The notes: generated from the letters alone by a model not told the origin. Positions 1 to 7,523 are shown, numbered from the stretch's first letter. The stretch is DNA of 10,664 bases from Zygnema cylindricum (GCA_037447655.1 JBBHKE010002166.1:1-10664); one strand, 5' to 3'. A program made the numbers and translations.

Positions 1-416
1 GTAGACCCACCGGTAGGACTGTAATTCGATATCACCCGGTGGGGCTGACCACCGGAAACATGGGCGACAGTAGAGCCAGGGAAGATAGATTGGAACTTAG
101 GGGAGAAGTTAGAACCTCACCAGAAGGCCTAGCTTTCGGAACTGTTGGAAAAAACAAAGTGGTGTTTTCCTAGACAGACACCGATGTTTACATCTACAAT
201 GGGATCCCTTTTAGAATCAACATGATAGACGAGACAACAACTGTTTGGCAGAAGTAGTACCCTTTGAGCTTTAAGGAGAAAGAATTCATCACAAGCAAAT
301 TCTAAACCTTGGTGGAAGCCGGATTGGTGTCAGAGAGTACAAGACTCCACGGGTTCACTTCCTTGACAGTTCTCCCTCCCAAGAAGGATTAGTCCGAGAA
401 AACTCTAGATTTTTGG
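1..416 (+). pseudogene. Ty3/gypsy pol remnant, region upstream of RT palm (broken)
   Basis: This is the part of pol just before the reverse transcriptase core, cut by the window edge. Frame 1 from about 58 to 170 reads like the protease-to-RT linker of Ty3/gypsy elements, with LGEKLEPHQKA, one stop, then LSELLEKTKWCF. The similarity then passes to frame 3, which holds VYIYNGIPFRINM, a stop, YPLSFKEKEF, another stop, then LVEAGLVSES and LTVLPPKKD before a further stop at 399-401. That is the expected order of the RT fingers (PFR, LxxxGLI, VxxxKKD). The frameshift lies near 170-185, and there are at least five in-frame stops in all, so it is a dead copy. It runs straight into the longer open stretch that begins at 417. 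The family assignment is secure from the downstream motifs. The exact frameshift position is estimated by eye. Confidence 0.75.
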
Positions 417-1436
417 ATGAGTTTAGACTATCGTATGCTGAACACTGCAACCATTTTTGACAGATATCTGATGGCAATCCCAGAAGAGATCTTAGATTCA
501 CTTGCCAGGGCCACAATATATTCCACCCTTGACATGAAGAATGCGTTTCACCAAATTGCTATGGAACCGAAGCACCGGGAGAGGACTACAGTTTGGGAAG
601 GGTCAAGGTTATATGAGTGGATCTATATGCCTTTTGGGCTAAAGAATGCACCGGCCAAATTCCAACGAGCGATGGACGTAGCTCTCCGAGGAATCGACTG
701 TGCCCGGTGCAACATTGATGATGTAATCATCTTCTCCAAAATCTTTGAGGAACACTTCGAGCACGTCCAGATTGTCCTCCGGGCCCTCTTAGCAGCGAGC
801 TTGAAATGTCACCCTGGTAAAGGAATTTTTGTTGTGCAGAAAATTATTTACCTTGGACATGAAGTGACCCTCAGGACAGTGGGCCCCCATATGGTCAAGG
901 TAGCAACCCTTAACGCCCTCCTTCCACCGCAGGACTTCTCGGCCCTTTGCACTTTTTTGGGCTTGGCCAACTACTATCAAAGATTTATCCTCGAGTTCAA
1001 CAGTCACGCCCTACCTTTAAATCAGTTACTGCGGAACGACCAAGTGTGGCAGTGGGCCGAAGAACAACAGATATCCTTCCAGTTCTTGAAGAATGCGCTC
1101 AAACAAGGCCTGGTGCTCCGGATGCCTGATCACCAAAAACCCTTCCTCATTTACACCGATTGGAGCCGGTTTGGATTGGGGGCAGTTTTGGCTCAAACAC
1201 ATGACGTCGGGGCTAACTATGTTGTTGCTTACGCCAGCAAGAGCAATAATCGAGCGGAGGGAAATTATAGCAGTTACCATGGGGAGCTTCTCGCGGCGGT
1301 TTTGGCCATTCATCATTTCAAGCTCTATCTCTACGAGATACGCTTCACCCTCATCACACATCATCTCTTGATATTTGAGTATTTTTCTAAGTCTTTAATA
1401 AGGATAGGAAAAAGAGCAGAGGCAGTCTGCCTCTAA
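417..1436 (+). pseudogene. Ty3/gypsy reverse transcriptase and RNase H fragment (339-codon open stretch)
   Basis: This is the polymerase part of a Ty3/gypsy pol polyprotein, which copies element RNA into DNA. Visible motifs are DYRMLN (residues 4-9), STLDMKNAFHQI with the first catalytic Asp at 39, MPFGLKNAPAKFQRAMD (71-87), and NIDDVIIFS (99-107), where the usual Y of Y-x-D-D is N99 and D101/D102 are kept. YLGHEV (145-150) and LGLANYYQRF (181-190) follow. RNase H starts with PFLIYTDWS (D248) and GELLAAVLAIHHFKLYLY (E290). The third RNase H acid is lost: the expected TDH reads THH (314-316). Similarity to pol stops near 1372, and the last 20 or so codons to the stop come from unrelated inserted DNA. 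The ATG at 417 is internal to the domain and is not a real start, because homologous sequence continues upstream with stops. It is a truncated pseudogene with a well-preserved open core. Confidence 0.9.
1418..1434. repeat. Perfect 8-bp-arm inverted repeat
   Basis: AGAGGCAG and CTGCCTCT are exact reverse complements separated by a single T. The palindrome lies about 45 bases inside the left edge of the inserted DNA. A short GC-rich hairpin near an insertion boundary recalls Helitron ends, but the flanking bases do not complete that signature. Confidence 0.6.
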
Positions 1437-1480
1437 CTCCCTACTCTAAGCCCCCACACTTGTTGTAGTCATTAAAGGGT

Positions 1481-1517
1481 GGAGAGGGAGCTAGAGCCAT
1501 GGCTGCCTAAGCTCTCC
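1481..1517. repeat. Imperfect hairpin around AGCCATGGCT
   Basis: GGAGAG (1481-1486) pairs with CTCTCC (1512-1517), and the exact 10-bp palindrome AGCCATGGCT lies at 1495-1504 between them. The bases between the outer and inner stems pair poorly. It is the second of three inverted repeats within 180 bp. Confidence 0.45.
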
Positions 1518-1538
1518 AAAGAGATAGGAGTAGATAAT

Positions 1539-1594
1539 GGTAGGTTTACAAAAAAGGTATTTGACGGACCCAGGATTTGATCCTGGTACCTACC
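1539..1594. repeat. Nested inverted repeat resembling a tRNA acceptor stem plus T-arm
   Basis: GGTAGGT (1539-1545) is the exact reverse complement of ACCTACC (1588-1594). Nested just inside the 3' arm is CCAGG-ATTTGAT-CCTGG (1570-1586), a 5-bp stem with a 7-base loop, which is the geometry of a tRNA T-arm beside an acceptor stem. On the minus strand the loop region reads GGATCAAATCC, one mismatch from the B-box form GGTTCAAATCC. Only 24 bases lie between the 5' arm and the inner stem, too few for D and anticodon arms. It is not a functional tRNA gene, but could be a tRNA-derived remnant such as a SINE piece, or chance. Confidence 0.4.
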
Positions 1595-1889
1595 GTCTGT
1601 CAAATAATCCGTAGCCGTTAGCTTTGTTTGTTTAGTCTAAGACTAGTGCTAGGATATGTAGGGTTTGATAGATATTTAAATAGTTACACCTACGGTTTTG
1701 TGTTTAACTGGATTACGGTATATAGAGCATAGAAACACTTGTACTTTAAGTACCGGACGAATTAAATAGTACGGACACTTGTTTCAACGATCCGCATTAA
1801 ATGCCAAAATAAATCGGACGGCCGTGGTTAAGCACCAACTTCGCGTAAAGGATAATTTGGCGGTTTGCGGATGTCACAACTCTAGATGA

Positions 1890-1895
1890 CACGTG
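1890..1895. promoter_or_regulatory. G-box (CACGTG)
   Basis: The palindrome CACGTG sits in the context GACACGTGGGG, the ABRE/G-box core bound by plant bZIP and bHLH factors. It lies about 235 bp upstream of the TATA box at 2130, a plausible place in a U3 or promoter. A single 6-mer is weak evidence. Confidence 0.3.
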
Positions 1896-2129
1896 GGGAT
1901 ATCTTAGTGGTTGCGGAGTCTCGAAAACGCAAGATAACAAGTTTAGATGTGACAGATGTCACCTGTATGGTCCTATCGTACAGTTGCCATACATAAAGTA
2001 CTTCGACGCAAGTACTTTTTTGTACGGTACAATCCTTTGATTGGCGCCATACGTTAGTAGAAGGGGTTTAGAGAGGGACTAGGACTTAGAATTTTGGGTA
2101 GGTAGCCGCCTCTCCGAGAGAGCATCTTG

Positions 2130-2136
2130 TATAAAA
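2130..2136 (+). promoter_or_regulatory. TATA box of an LTR-like promoter
   Basis: TATAAAA in the context CTTGTATAAAAGGC is close to the plant TATA consensus. The AATAAA at 2160-2165 follows closely, as in LTRs where transcription start and polyadenylation signal are near each other. No gene starts downstream. Confidence 0.5.
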
Positions 2137-2159
2137 GGCAAAATTTGGCCGCCTTTAAC

Positions 2160-2165
2160 AATAAA
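2160..2165 (+). promoter_or_regulatory. AATAAA polyadenylation-type signal
   Basis: The hexamer AATAAA lies 24 bp after the TATA box. On its own it is common in AT-rich DNA. Paired with the TATA box it suggests an LTR R region. Confidence 0.35.
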
Positions 2166-2482
2166 CTCAGTTCACCAAATTTAGTGATTCTTTTTGCTGC
2201 GGACTTAGGGGAGTCTAGGCTACACATGGGTATAGTTGGTCAGAGTGTTTTTCTGCTAAGGTGGCTCTATTTCTAAGGGAAAATCAAAGTGGGGAATGTT
2301 ATCCATACTCATATTCTAACTTTGCATTGTGTTGTGGAACTGAGCACAGAGAAAGTCTAATTTAACGAGATGAAGTTGTAATGGGATTCTGATTATCAAG
2401 GGGTCAATCATTTGGGTTCATATAAAATTAGAGTCGGCACTATCTAGATAAGCTTATTTGGATCTGCGAATTGTGTGTGGCA

Positions 2483-3153
2483 ATGGAGCCCATAGAATTT
2501 AATCATCAACCTCTCAAATGGATCATGAAAAATAGTAAGTTGACTAGCAAACTAGCTAGATGGGTTTTGATCCTAGAAGAATACGATTTCAGTATTATCT
2601 ATCGGGCAGGGGATCCACGAGAATGCTGACAGACTTAGCAAAAATCCAGACACCTCTACATTGGACTCTAGTGGTGCTCAACACGATGAGGACCCCGAGA
2701 TCAGTCTGGGAATTATTCGAGCCTCCTTTGCCTTCATATGGCTTCTTTGATCTGGGGGGGGGATTGTCAACATTGCAGCCGACGTGGAGGGGCAAGAACT
2801 TGTGGGAGCTGGAAAAAATGATATATGGAATGATCTCGATTCTCTCCACTCTATCCAATAAGGTTCACCTCTTCCCCACTTGGCTGGAGTTCAATTGCCC
2901 CGTGTGCACACTTGGATGGCGCCTTATAACTGGGACCGAGGCATCCTTCGTGGAAGTGGGCGGATGGGACAAGAAAAGTGGTTCCTCCACCTACAGATCG
3001 AGAAACTCTAATCACCCGCCTTCATTAGCAAAGTGGACACTTTGGGCAGAAAAGAACCACTTCCCTGGTCACAAGATCTTATTAGTGGCACGGGATGTGG
3101 ACCCAAGTCAACCGAATTGTACTTACATGCTCTTCGTGCAATCGATTTAGGTC
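2483..3153 (+). pseudogene. Ty3/gypsy pol remnant: RNase H tail, linker and integrase zinc-binding (H2C2) domain
   Basis: Frame 2 from 2483 reads NHQPLKWIMKNSKL and ARWVLILEEYDFSIIYRAG, the end of the RNase H domain. The catalytic TDH is again altered, to FNH. A small deletion near 2611 shifts to frame 3, with IHENADRLSKNPDTST and DPEISLGIIRASFA. Further on in frame 3 come AADVEGQELVGAGKNDIWND and VHTWMAPYNWDRGILRG, the usual linker before integrase. Frame 2 then resumes with RLH-stop-QSGHFG, RTTSLVTRSY, WHGMWTQV and CSSC. This is the His-His-Cys-Cys zinc-binding domain, with one stop inside the H-x4-H motif and one before WHGM. The right-hand copy has the same blocks in the same order. An overlapping open frame at 2560-3150 is an artefact of this decay. 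The segment is non-functional. Confidence 0.82.
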
Positions 3154-3729
3154 GCTTTTGACAAAAAGGGCGGAACATAACTTCATTCTCTTCCCATCCG
3201 GAGGATGTTTTATCGATGGTCTTTAGATCTTTTGGGGCCTCTTCCGACTACTAGACGGGGAAATCGCTTTGTGCTGGTTTTGATAAAACATTTTTCAAAA
3301 ATGATATAGTTGGTGGTTATGCACCAGAAGGAGTCCAAGTCAATTTACGATGCGTTTTTGTAAAGGGTTCTGTCACAATTTGGGGCGCCAGCAGAGGTTT
3401 TGACCGACCAAGGCTCTAAATTTGCTGGAGAACTTTTAAACCTTTTGGAAATGTGCCTCATCCACCATCGGCTGACCAGTCGTGACCATCCACAAGCTGA
3501 TGGTCTTGCCAAAAGGTGCGTACAAACAGTGAAGTGGTCACTACCGAAGTATGATGTTGAAGAAGATTTGGGAGAGTGGGACAAAATGGTGCTTTAGATT
3601 ACCATGGGATACAAATTCAGTCGGCAAGCTTCCCTCCACTCCTAAAATCCTTACTTCATCTTATTTGGAGGACATCCCATCCTGCCCAGCGATGCTTCAG
3701 CCAAAGCGGTGGTCCTCCCGGAAATGGTC
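3154..3729 (+). pseudogene. Ty3/gypsy integrase catalytic core with four in-frame stops
   Basis: This is the integrase core (DDE/RNase H fold), which inserts element DNA into chromosomes. It is in frame 1, one frame away from the preceding zinc-binding domain. In order: LHSLPIRRMFYRWSLDLLGP (first Asp codon 3226-3228), RRGNRFVLVLIKHFSK, a stop at 3307, a stop at 3361, FGAPAEVLTDQGSKF (second Asp codon 3406-3408), TSRDHPQADGLAKRC, EEDLGEWDKMVL, a stop at 3595, MGYKF, a stop at 3643, and HPILPSDASAKAVVLPEM. The third catalytic residue should be Glu eight positions after the Pro of PQADG; here it is Lys (codon 3511-3513), and the right-hand copy also has Lys. Homology ends abruptly near 3729, where the right-hand copy continues for another 870 bp. 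It is a dead, 3'-truncated copy. Confidence 0.88.
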
Positions 3730-3730
3730 T

Positions 3731-3823
3731 GGATGCGTGACCATACCCTTCTCTGTCTTTTCCCTCCCAGGGATATACATAGGTAATAATGAGGGAGCAA
3801 GTGAAAAAGAAAAGTACCCTGTA
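3731..3823 (-). repeat. 93-bp LTR-start fragment, copy 1
   Basis: This unit matches 8722-8814 over 93 bp with no gaps and 6 mismatches by hand count (93.5% identity). At the right-hand site it directly follows a polypurine tract on the minus strand, which identifies it as the first 93 bp of a 3' LTR read on that strand. Here too the bases beyond it on the minus strand read AAGGGGA, a weak polypurine tract. The LTR piece is therefore antisense to the integrase fragment it abuts at 3729, so this is a junction between two elements or a rearrangement. Confidence 0.7.
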
Positions 3824-4710
3824 TCCCCTTAAATTCGTGCTTTTCCACAGAAAGCCCACAAAATGCTACACCCTGAGCCCTCTCCAAAGAATAGAAAAGG
3901 GAATGTGAGTCGTCAAATCCGGCCCACAAGAACTCCAGACAGAAACGAAAGACGACCACAAGAGTGCGCAAATAACTCCCACGCAGAAATATAGAAACAA
4001 TAAAAATCGGCTCTTTTAGAGTAAACAATATCACCTTGCCCAGCGAATAAAAATAAAGATAGAAATCAATGATAATGGTGAAGCAAGCTCACGTACCCCA
4101 GAGTGTAACAATGACAAAAATCTGAAGAGGAAACCTTTCTAAATTGCCTCGAAGACAAACATGATTATCCCTCACCCCTCGGTTCCGCCGTACGGATCCG
4201 ACTACACACTTCTTTATTTCAAATAGCGAAATTCCAAACAGCCCAAAGAGAGGATAGTGCCAACCACGCAATCTGTTGTTTTTAAGAAAGCTTTAGTCCT
4301 CTCTATGCCTCAGCTGTGAGGGAGAGAGAGCTGTTCAGGGTTAAGTTATTTTTGGTTGAGTTCGGTTCAGTACTTACCAAAATTAGTGTGACAGTGAAGT
4401 TGGGAGTTCACGCTTCATTCACACTTGGGACACGCGTCGTCACTTGAGAGAAATGCGTGAGTATATCCTCCGTGGACGTACGGAAATTCGGTAGGACCAC
4501 GGGAATTCGTGAAGTCAATTCTACGGTCCCAAATCCTCTAATCGGACCGTTGACAGCCGCCACCAACAAATACTGACGAGGCGTGACTTAAATTACACTA
4601 TTTAAGGACGTGGACCATAATCTGCCACGTCTCCTGGCACTAAATTAGAATGAATGATGCTAATTTTTTCTTTACACTAATAATTTCTATACGCTAATAA
4701 CGATTCAAGG
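3824..4710. other. Unassigned noncoding stretch
   Basis: I see no gene here. If 3731-3823 is a minus-strand LTR start, this DNA should be the 3' internal end of that element, yet no integrase C-terminus like the one at 8861-9293 can be read. Short open frames on the minus strand show no domain pattern. Minor items are a purine tract near 4319-4330, a 7-bp inverted repeat GACGTGG/CCACGTC (4607-4613 and 4625-4631), and splice-like signals on the minus strand at 4377 and 4314 that do not join coding frames. Confidence 0.5.
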
Positions 4711-5132
4711 TGTACTGTATAATTATTATTATCACAGTTCTTAGTCTTTATAATTAGTCTTAGCACAGTTATTAGTCTGTATAGTTAGTATATAAGTAAA
4801 GTTATTAGTATGTTTAATCCGTATTAGTTCTGTTGTTAGTCTGTGTAACAAAAAAAATAAAAATATAAAAAATAGTCTGAGTAATTAGTATTCGTATAGT
4901 TATTAGTATGTAAAAACCGTATGAATAATTGATAGTCTGTTTAATCACTATTAGTACATTTATTAGTACGTATAGTTAGTACTAGTACAATTTTTAGTGG
5001 GTATTATTTGTATTAGTACATTTTTTAGTATGTATATGTTACAGGTTGTAGTCTGTATAATTCATATTAGTACAGTTTTTGGCCTGTATAATTAGTGTTA
5101 GTACAGTGATTAGTAATGTATAATTTGGTGAG
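4711..5132. repeat. Degenerate ~31-bp AT-rich tandem repeat array
   Basis: Successive units run from TACAGTT (or CACAGTT, TACATTT) through TTAGT and TCTGTATAATTAGT to TATTAG. Several units are exactly 31 bp, for example CACAGTTC...CTTAG from 4733 and TACAGTTT...GTTAG from about 5071. Others have gained or lost bases, including an A-rich stretch near 4850-4877. Roughly a dozen units are recognisable. No reading frame survives. It looks like an old minisatellite. Confidence 0.75.
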
Positions 5133-5218
5133 TACCAAACTCTTTCGCTCCACAATGTTGTGCTTATAAGTTTGTACAAGATTGGTAATTTATCTCGTGC
5201 TAGTAGTGCAAATAAAGA

Positions 5219-5265
5219 GCAACAATTTTCTGAATGATATAGGCTAGAAGCCTATTTCCTGTTGC
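5219..5265. repeat. Two-tier inverted repeat between the two tandem arrays
   Basis: The inner hairpin is ATAGGCT (5239-5245), loop AGA, AGCCTAT (5249-5255), with perfect 7-bp arms. The outer pair is GCAACA (5219-5224) and TGTTGC (5260-5265), also exact. The unpaired stretches between the tiers are unequal (14 and 4 bases), so a single fold would have a large internal loop. It lies in the roughly 170-bp non-repetitive gap between the arrays. Confidence 0.5.
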
Positions 5266-5304
5266 AACAAAGAAATTCTAAAACTTAAGATTCAGGAACA
5301 TAGA

Positions 5305-6745
5305 AAAACGCAGAAAAAACCGGTATGAAAAAACTAGCAGAAACAACAGTGAGAAAACAATTTGAAAAAACTTGCTGAAAAACGGACCGAAATTAACAGT
5401 AAATAAACTCTGAAAAACTGTCAGAAAAAATGGTTTAGACAACGGTACAAAAAATTTGTTAAAAAAAACGGTCTTAAAAAACGGTCTACAAATAGACTGA
5501 AAGAACAGCCCGGAAAGACGGTCTCAAGAAACAGTCTGAAAAAGCGGACTGTAAAAAACGATCTGAAAGAATGGACTGAAAAAGGGATTGAAAAACGGCT
5601 GGAAAACAATTGAAAAAACGGTCGAAGAAATGTCGAAAACAACGGTTTGAAAAAACGGTTTGCAAAAACAGTCGAAATAATGATGGAAAAAAAGGTGGAA
5701 AAAACGAATTGAAATAAAGGACTGAAAAAACGGTCTGAAAAAAGGTTATGAAAAACGGTCCAAAAAGAAAAAAATGGTAAAAAAAAAACATACCTAAAAA
5801 TTGTCTGAAAAAACGGTATGAAAAAAGGGTCAAAAACTATATGAAAAAACGGACTGAAAAGACGGTTTGAAAACACGGTCTAAAAAAACGGTTGGAAAAG
5901 GTAAAAAAAGCAGTGAAAAAACGGTCTGAAAAACGGTCAAAAAAAACGGTTGAAATAAAGGTAAAAAAACATCAAAAAAAACAGAGAAAAAACTGTCAAA
6001 ATAATGGCGGAGAAAACGGCGGAGATAACTGTCGAAAAATGGCAAGGAAAACAGCAGAAAAACTGTTTCAGCAAAAGGAATGAAAAAAAGGAATTAAAAA
6101 ATGGACTGGAAACACGGACTTGGAAACACACTGAAAAAAAAAACTGAAAAAACGGACTGAAAAAACGGTCTAAAACTGGTTTAAAAAAAAAAAAAGAATA
6201 CAGAAAAACGGGTAAAAAAACGTTAGGAAAAACGGTGACCAAGAAACGATACAAAACGGTATAAATACGGTTCTAAAACGGACGTAAAATTGGTTAAAAA
6301 ACGGTCGAAAAATAGGAGTAAAAACCGACCTAAAAAACGTTTTGAAAAAACAATCCCAAAAAACGGACTAAAAAACGGTCGAGAAAACGGTCTAAAGATA
6401 TGGAAAAACGGTCTAAAAATACGATCTGAAAAAAAAGACTGAAAAACGATCCAAAACAGGTCTAAAAAAACGATTTGAAAATACAGTTTGGAAAATCGAA
6501 CCTAAAAAACGGACCGAAAAGACAGTCTTAAAAAAAGAGTTTGAAAAATCGGCCTGACAAAACAGTCTGAAAAAACTGGTCTGGAAAAACGGTCTGTATA
6601 AATGGATTGAAAAATCTGAAAAAACGGATTGAAAAAATGACTGGAAAAAAGAATATGAAAAACAGTTAGGAAAAGCGGTCTGGACAAACAACTAGGAAAA
6701 AAAAACATTTGGAGAAAATCGGTGTGAACAGTTTGAAAAACCATG
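5305..6745. repeat. 1.4-kb degenerate ~13-bp minisatellite (A-run plus CGGTCTG core)
   Basis: The stretch consists of units such as GAAAAAACGGTCT, with A-runs of about 4 to 8 bases joined by cores CGGTCTG, CGGACTG, CGGTTTG, CGGTCGA, CAGTCTG and similar. The period is near 13 bp but varies with the A-run, giving about 100 units. The plus strand is strongly purine-rich and T-poor, and all cores point the same way. I count about 31 AACGG pentamers on the plus strand. Read on the minus strand, the repeat gives several phenylalanine-rich open frames of 60-151 codons. These are products of the repeat and not proteins: no frame persists, since 13 is not a multiple of 3. Confidence 0.88.
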
Positions 6746-7484
6746 TCAGCAACAATTTACATAGAGTTTCAATGTTCAACCAAAAGCACAACAAAACTAC
6801 AACACGATAACATTACACCGTGAACAATACAACACTTAATTCATTTTAATTGCAAAGCAAGCACACAAAAAGGAGTAAGATGACAACAAATGAACTACAA
6901 AATATGTTAAAAAAAACCTAATTTTAGAACCATATACACACTTAACTACCCAAAAAAAAAATCCCTTTGCCACATTCCTACATATTTTTAAATCTTTTTT
7001 CCACGTTCCTGTTGTCCATAGCTTACTTCAGCCATGGATTACTCACGGAAGACACCCACAGACTACCCCAAAACAGCTGTGTTTCAGACAGCACAGATTA
7101 CTCCACAATAAACAAAATCACCTCAAACTGCATCAATATGCAGTATACCATAAACACTGTAAACTCCCAAAGTTGCAGCCAAATCCACCAAGGAATCTAG
7201 AAGATATACCAGAGTTTCCCAAAAACAGCTGACAACTTCTCAAACTAACCAAGTAGACTTCCCACAGAAATCTACAGAATTGACAAAACAGAATGAAACT
7301 ATACACACATATAGTTTGTAGGTCAAAGAATATCTCTACAAAGTTTGATACAAAAAAATCAATCACGGTGATCACACCATTAGGTTAAAGTTGCAGATAA
7401 ATAGTTTGCCATTGCTTTGATAAACTTCACTGTGATACTAAAATAATCTAAGTCCCACAAGTTTATATTCACGTTCACTAATGA
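6746..7484. other. AT-rich noncoding stretch, no gene seen
   Basis: The sequence is A- and C-rich on the plus strand with homopolymer runs (for example A-runs near 6910 and 6951). Small open frames at 6967-7200 (plus) and 7133-7375 (minus) have low-complexity composition, no domain motif and no coding context, so I do not call them. It may be the remains of an element's untranslated region. Confidence 0.5.
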
Positions 7485-7511
7485 ATGTACGGAGGCATAC
7501 CATCCGTACAT
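7485..7511. repeat. Perfect 9-bp-arm hairpin
   Basis: ATGTACGGA (7485-7493) and TCCGTACAT (7503-7511) are exact reverse complements around a 9-base loop GGCATACCA. A second strong hairpin follows 12 bases later. Confidence 0.65.
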
Positions 7512-7523
7512 AATCTACCATCG

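Larger units (their letters stand above)
1373..2481. mobile_element. Inserted non-pol DNA with LTR-like promoter signals inside the RNase H region
   Basis: Pol homology stops near 1372 and resumes near 2483, so about 1.1 kb of other DNA separates two parts of RNase H. No coding frame is visible in it. The left third is rich in inverted repeats. The right half carries a TATA box (2130-2136) followed 24 bases later by AATAAA (2160-2165), the close spacing seen where U3 meets R in plant LTRs. No clear matching primer-binding site, terminal TG...CA pair or target duplication was found, so calling it an LTR is inference. The pol flanks also overlap in homology by roughly 40 bp and differ in sequence there. 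The two sides may therefore come from different copies rather than one element split by a clean insertion. Confidence 0.45.

Noticed and set aside
1373-1450. Possible Helitron end (hairpin followed by CTAA 11 bases later)
   Set aside because: The base after CTAA is G rather than the T of an AT target, and no matching 5' TC end with a partner boundary was found.
2220-2245. Primer-binding site after the LTR-like TATA/AATAAA region
   Set aside because: TGGGTATAGTTGG only loosely resembles the initiator-Met site TGGTATCAGAGC, and no clear LTR end precedes it.
2560-3150. A 196-codon plus-strand open frame
   Set aside because: It overlaps pol remnants read in frames 2 and 3 that match the right-hand copy block by block, and its own frame shows no domain pattern.
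3651-4034. A 127-codon minus-strand open frame
   Set aside because: It crosses the antisense of the integrase end, the 93-bp repeat and unrelated DNA, so it joins unlike pieces and has no motif.
4314-4377. A 64-bp intron-like segment on the minus strand (GTAAGT donor, pyrimidine-rich CACAG acceptor)
   Set aside because: Flanking DNA has stops in all frames and no coding similarity, and the length is at the lower limit for plant introns. Splice-like signals alone are too weak.
5305-6745. CRISPR-like array
   Set aside because: The unit is about 13 bp with no constant repeat and unique spacer alternation, in a eukaryotic retroelement setting. It is a minisatellite.
6967-7200. A 77-codon plus-strand frame starting with a hydrophobic segment that resembles a signal peptide
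   Set aside because: The rest is low-complexity Ser/Thr/Asn-rich sequence in AT-rich DNA, with no supporting context or homology that I recognise.
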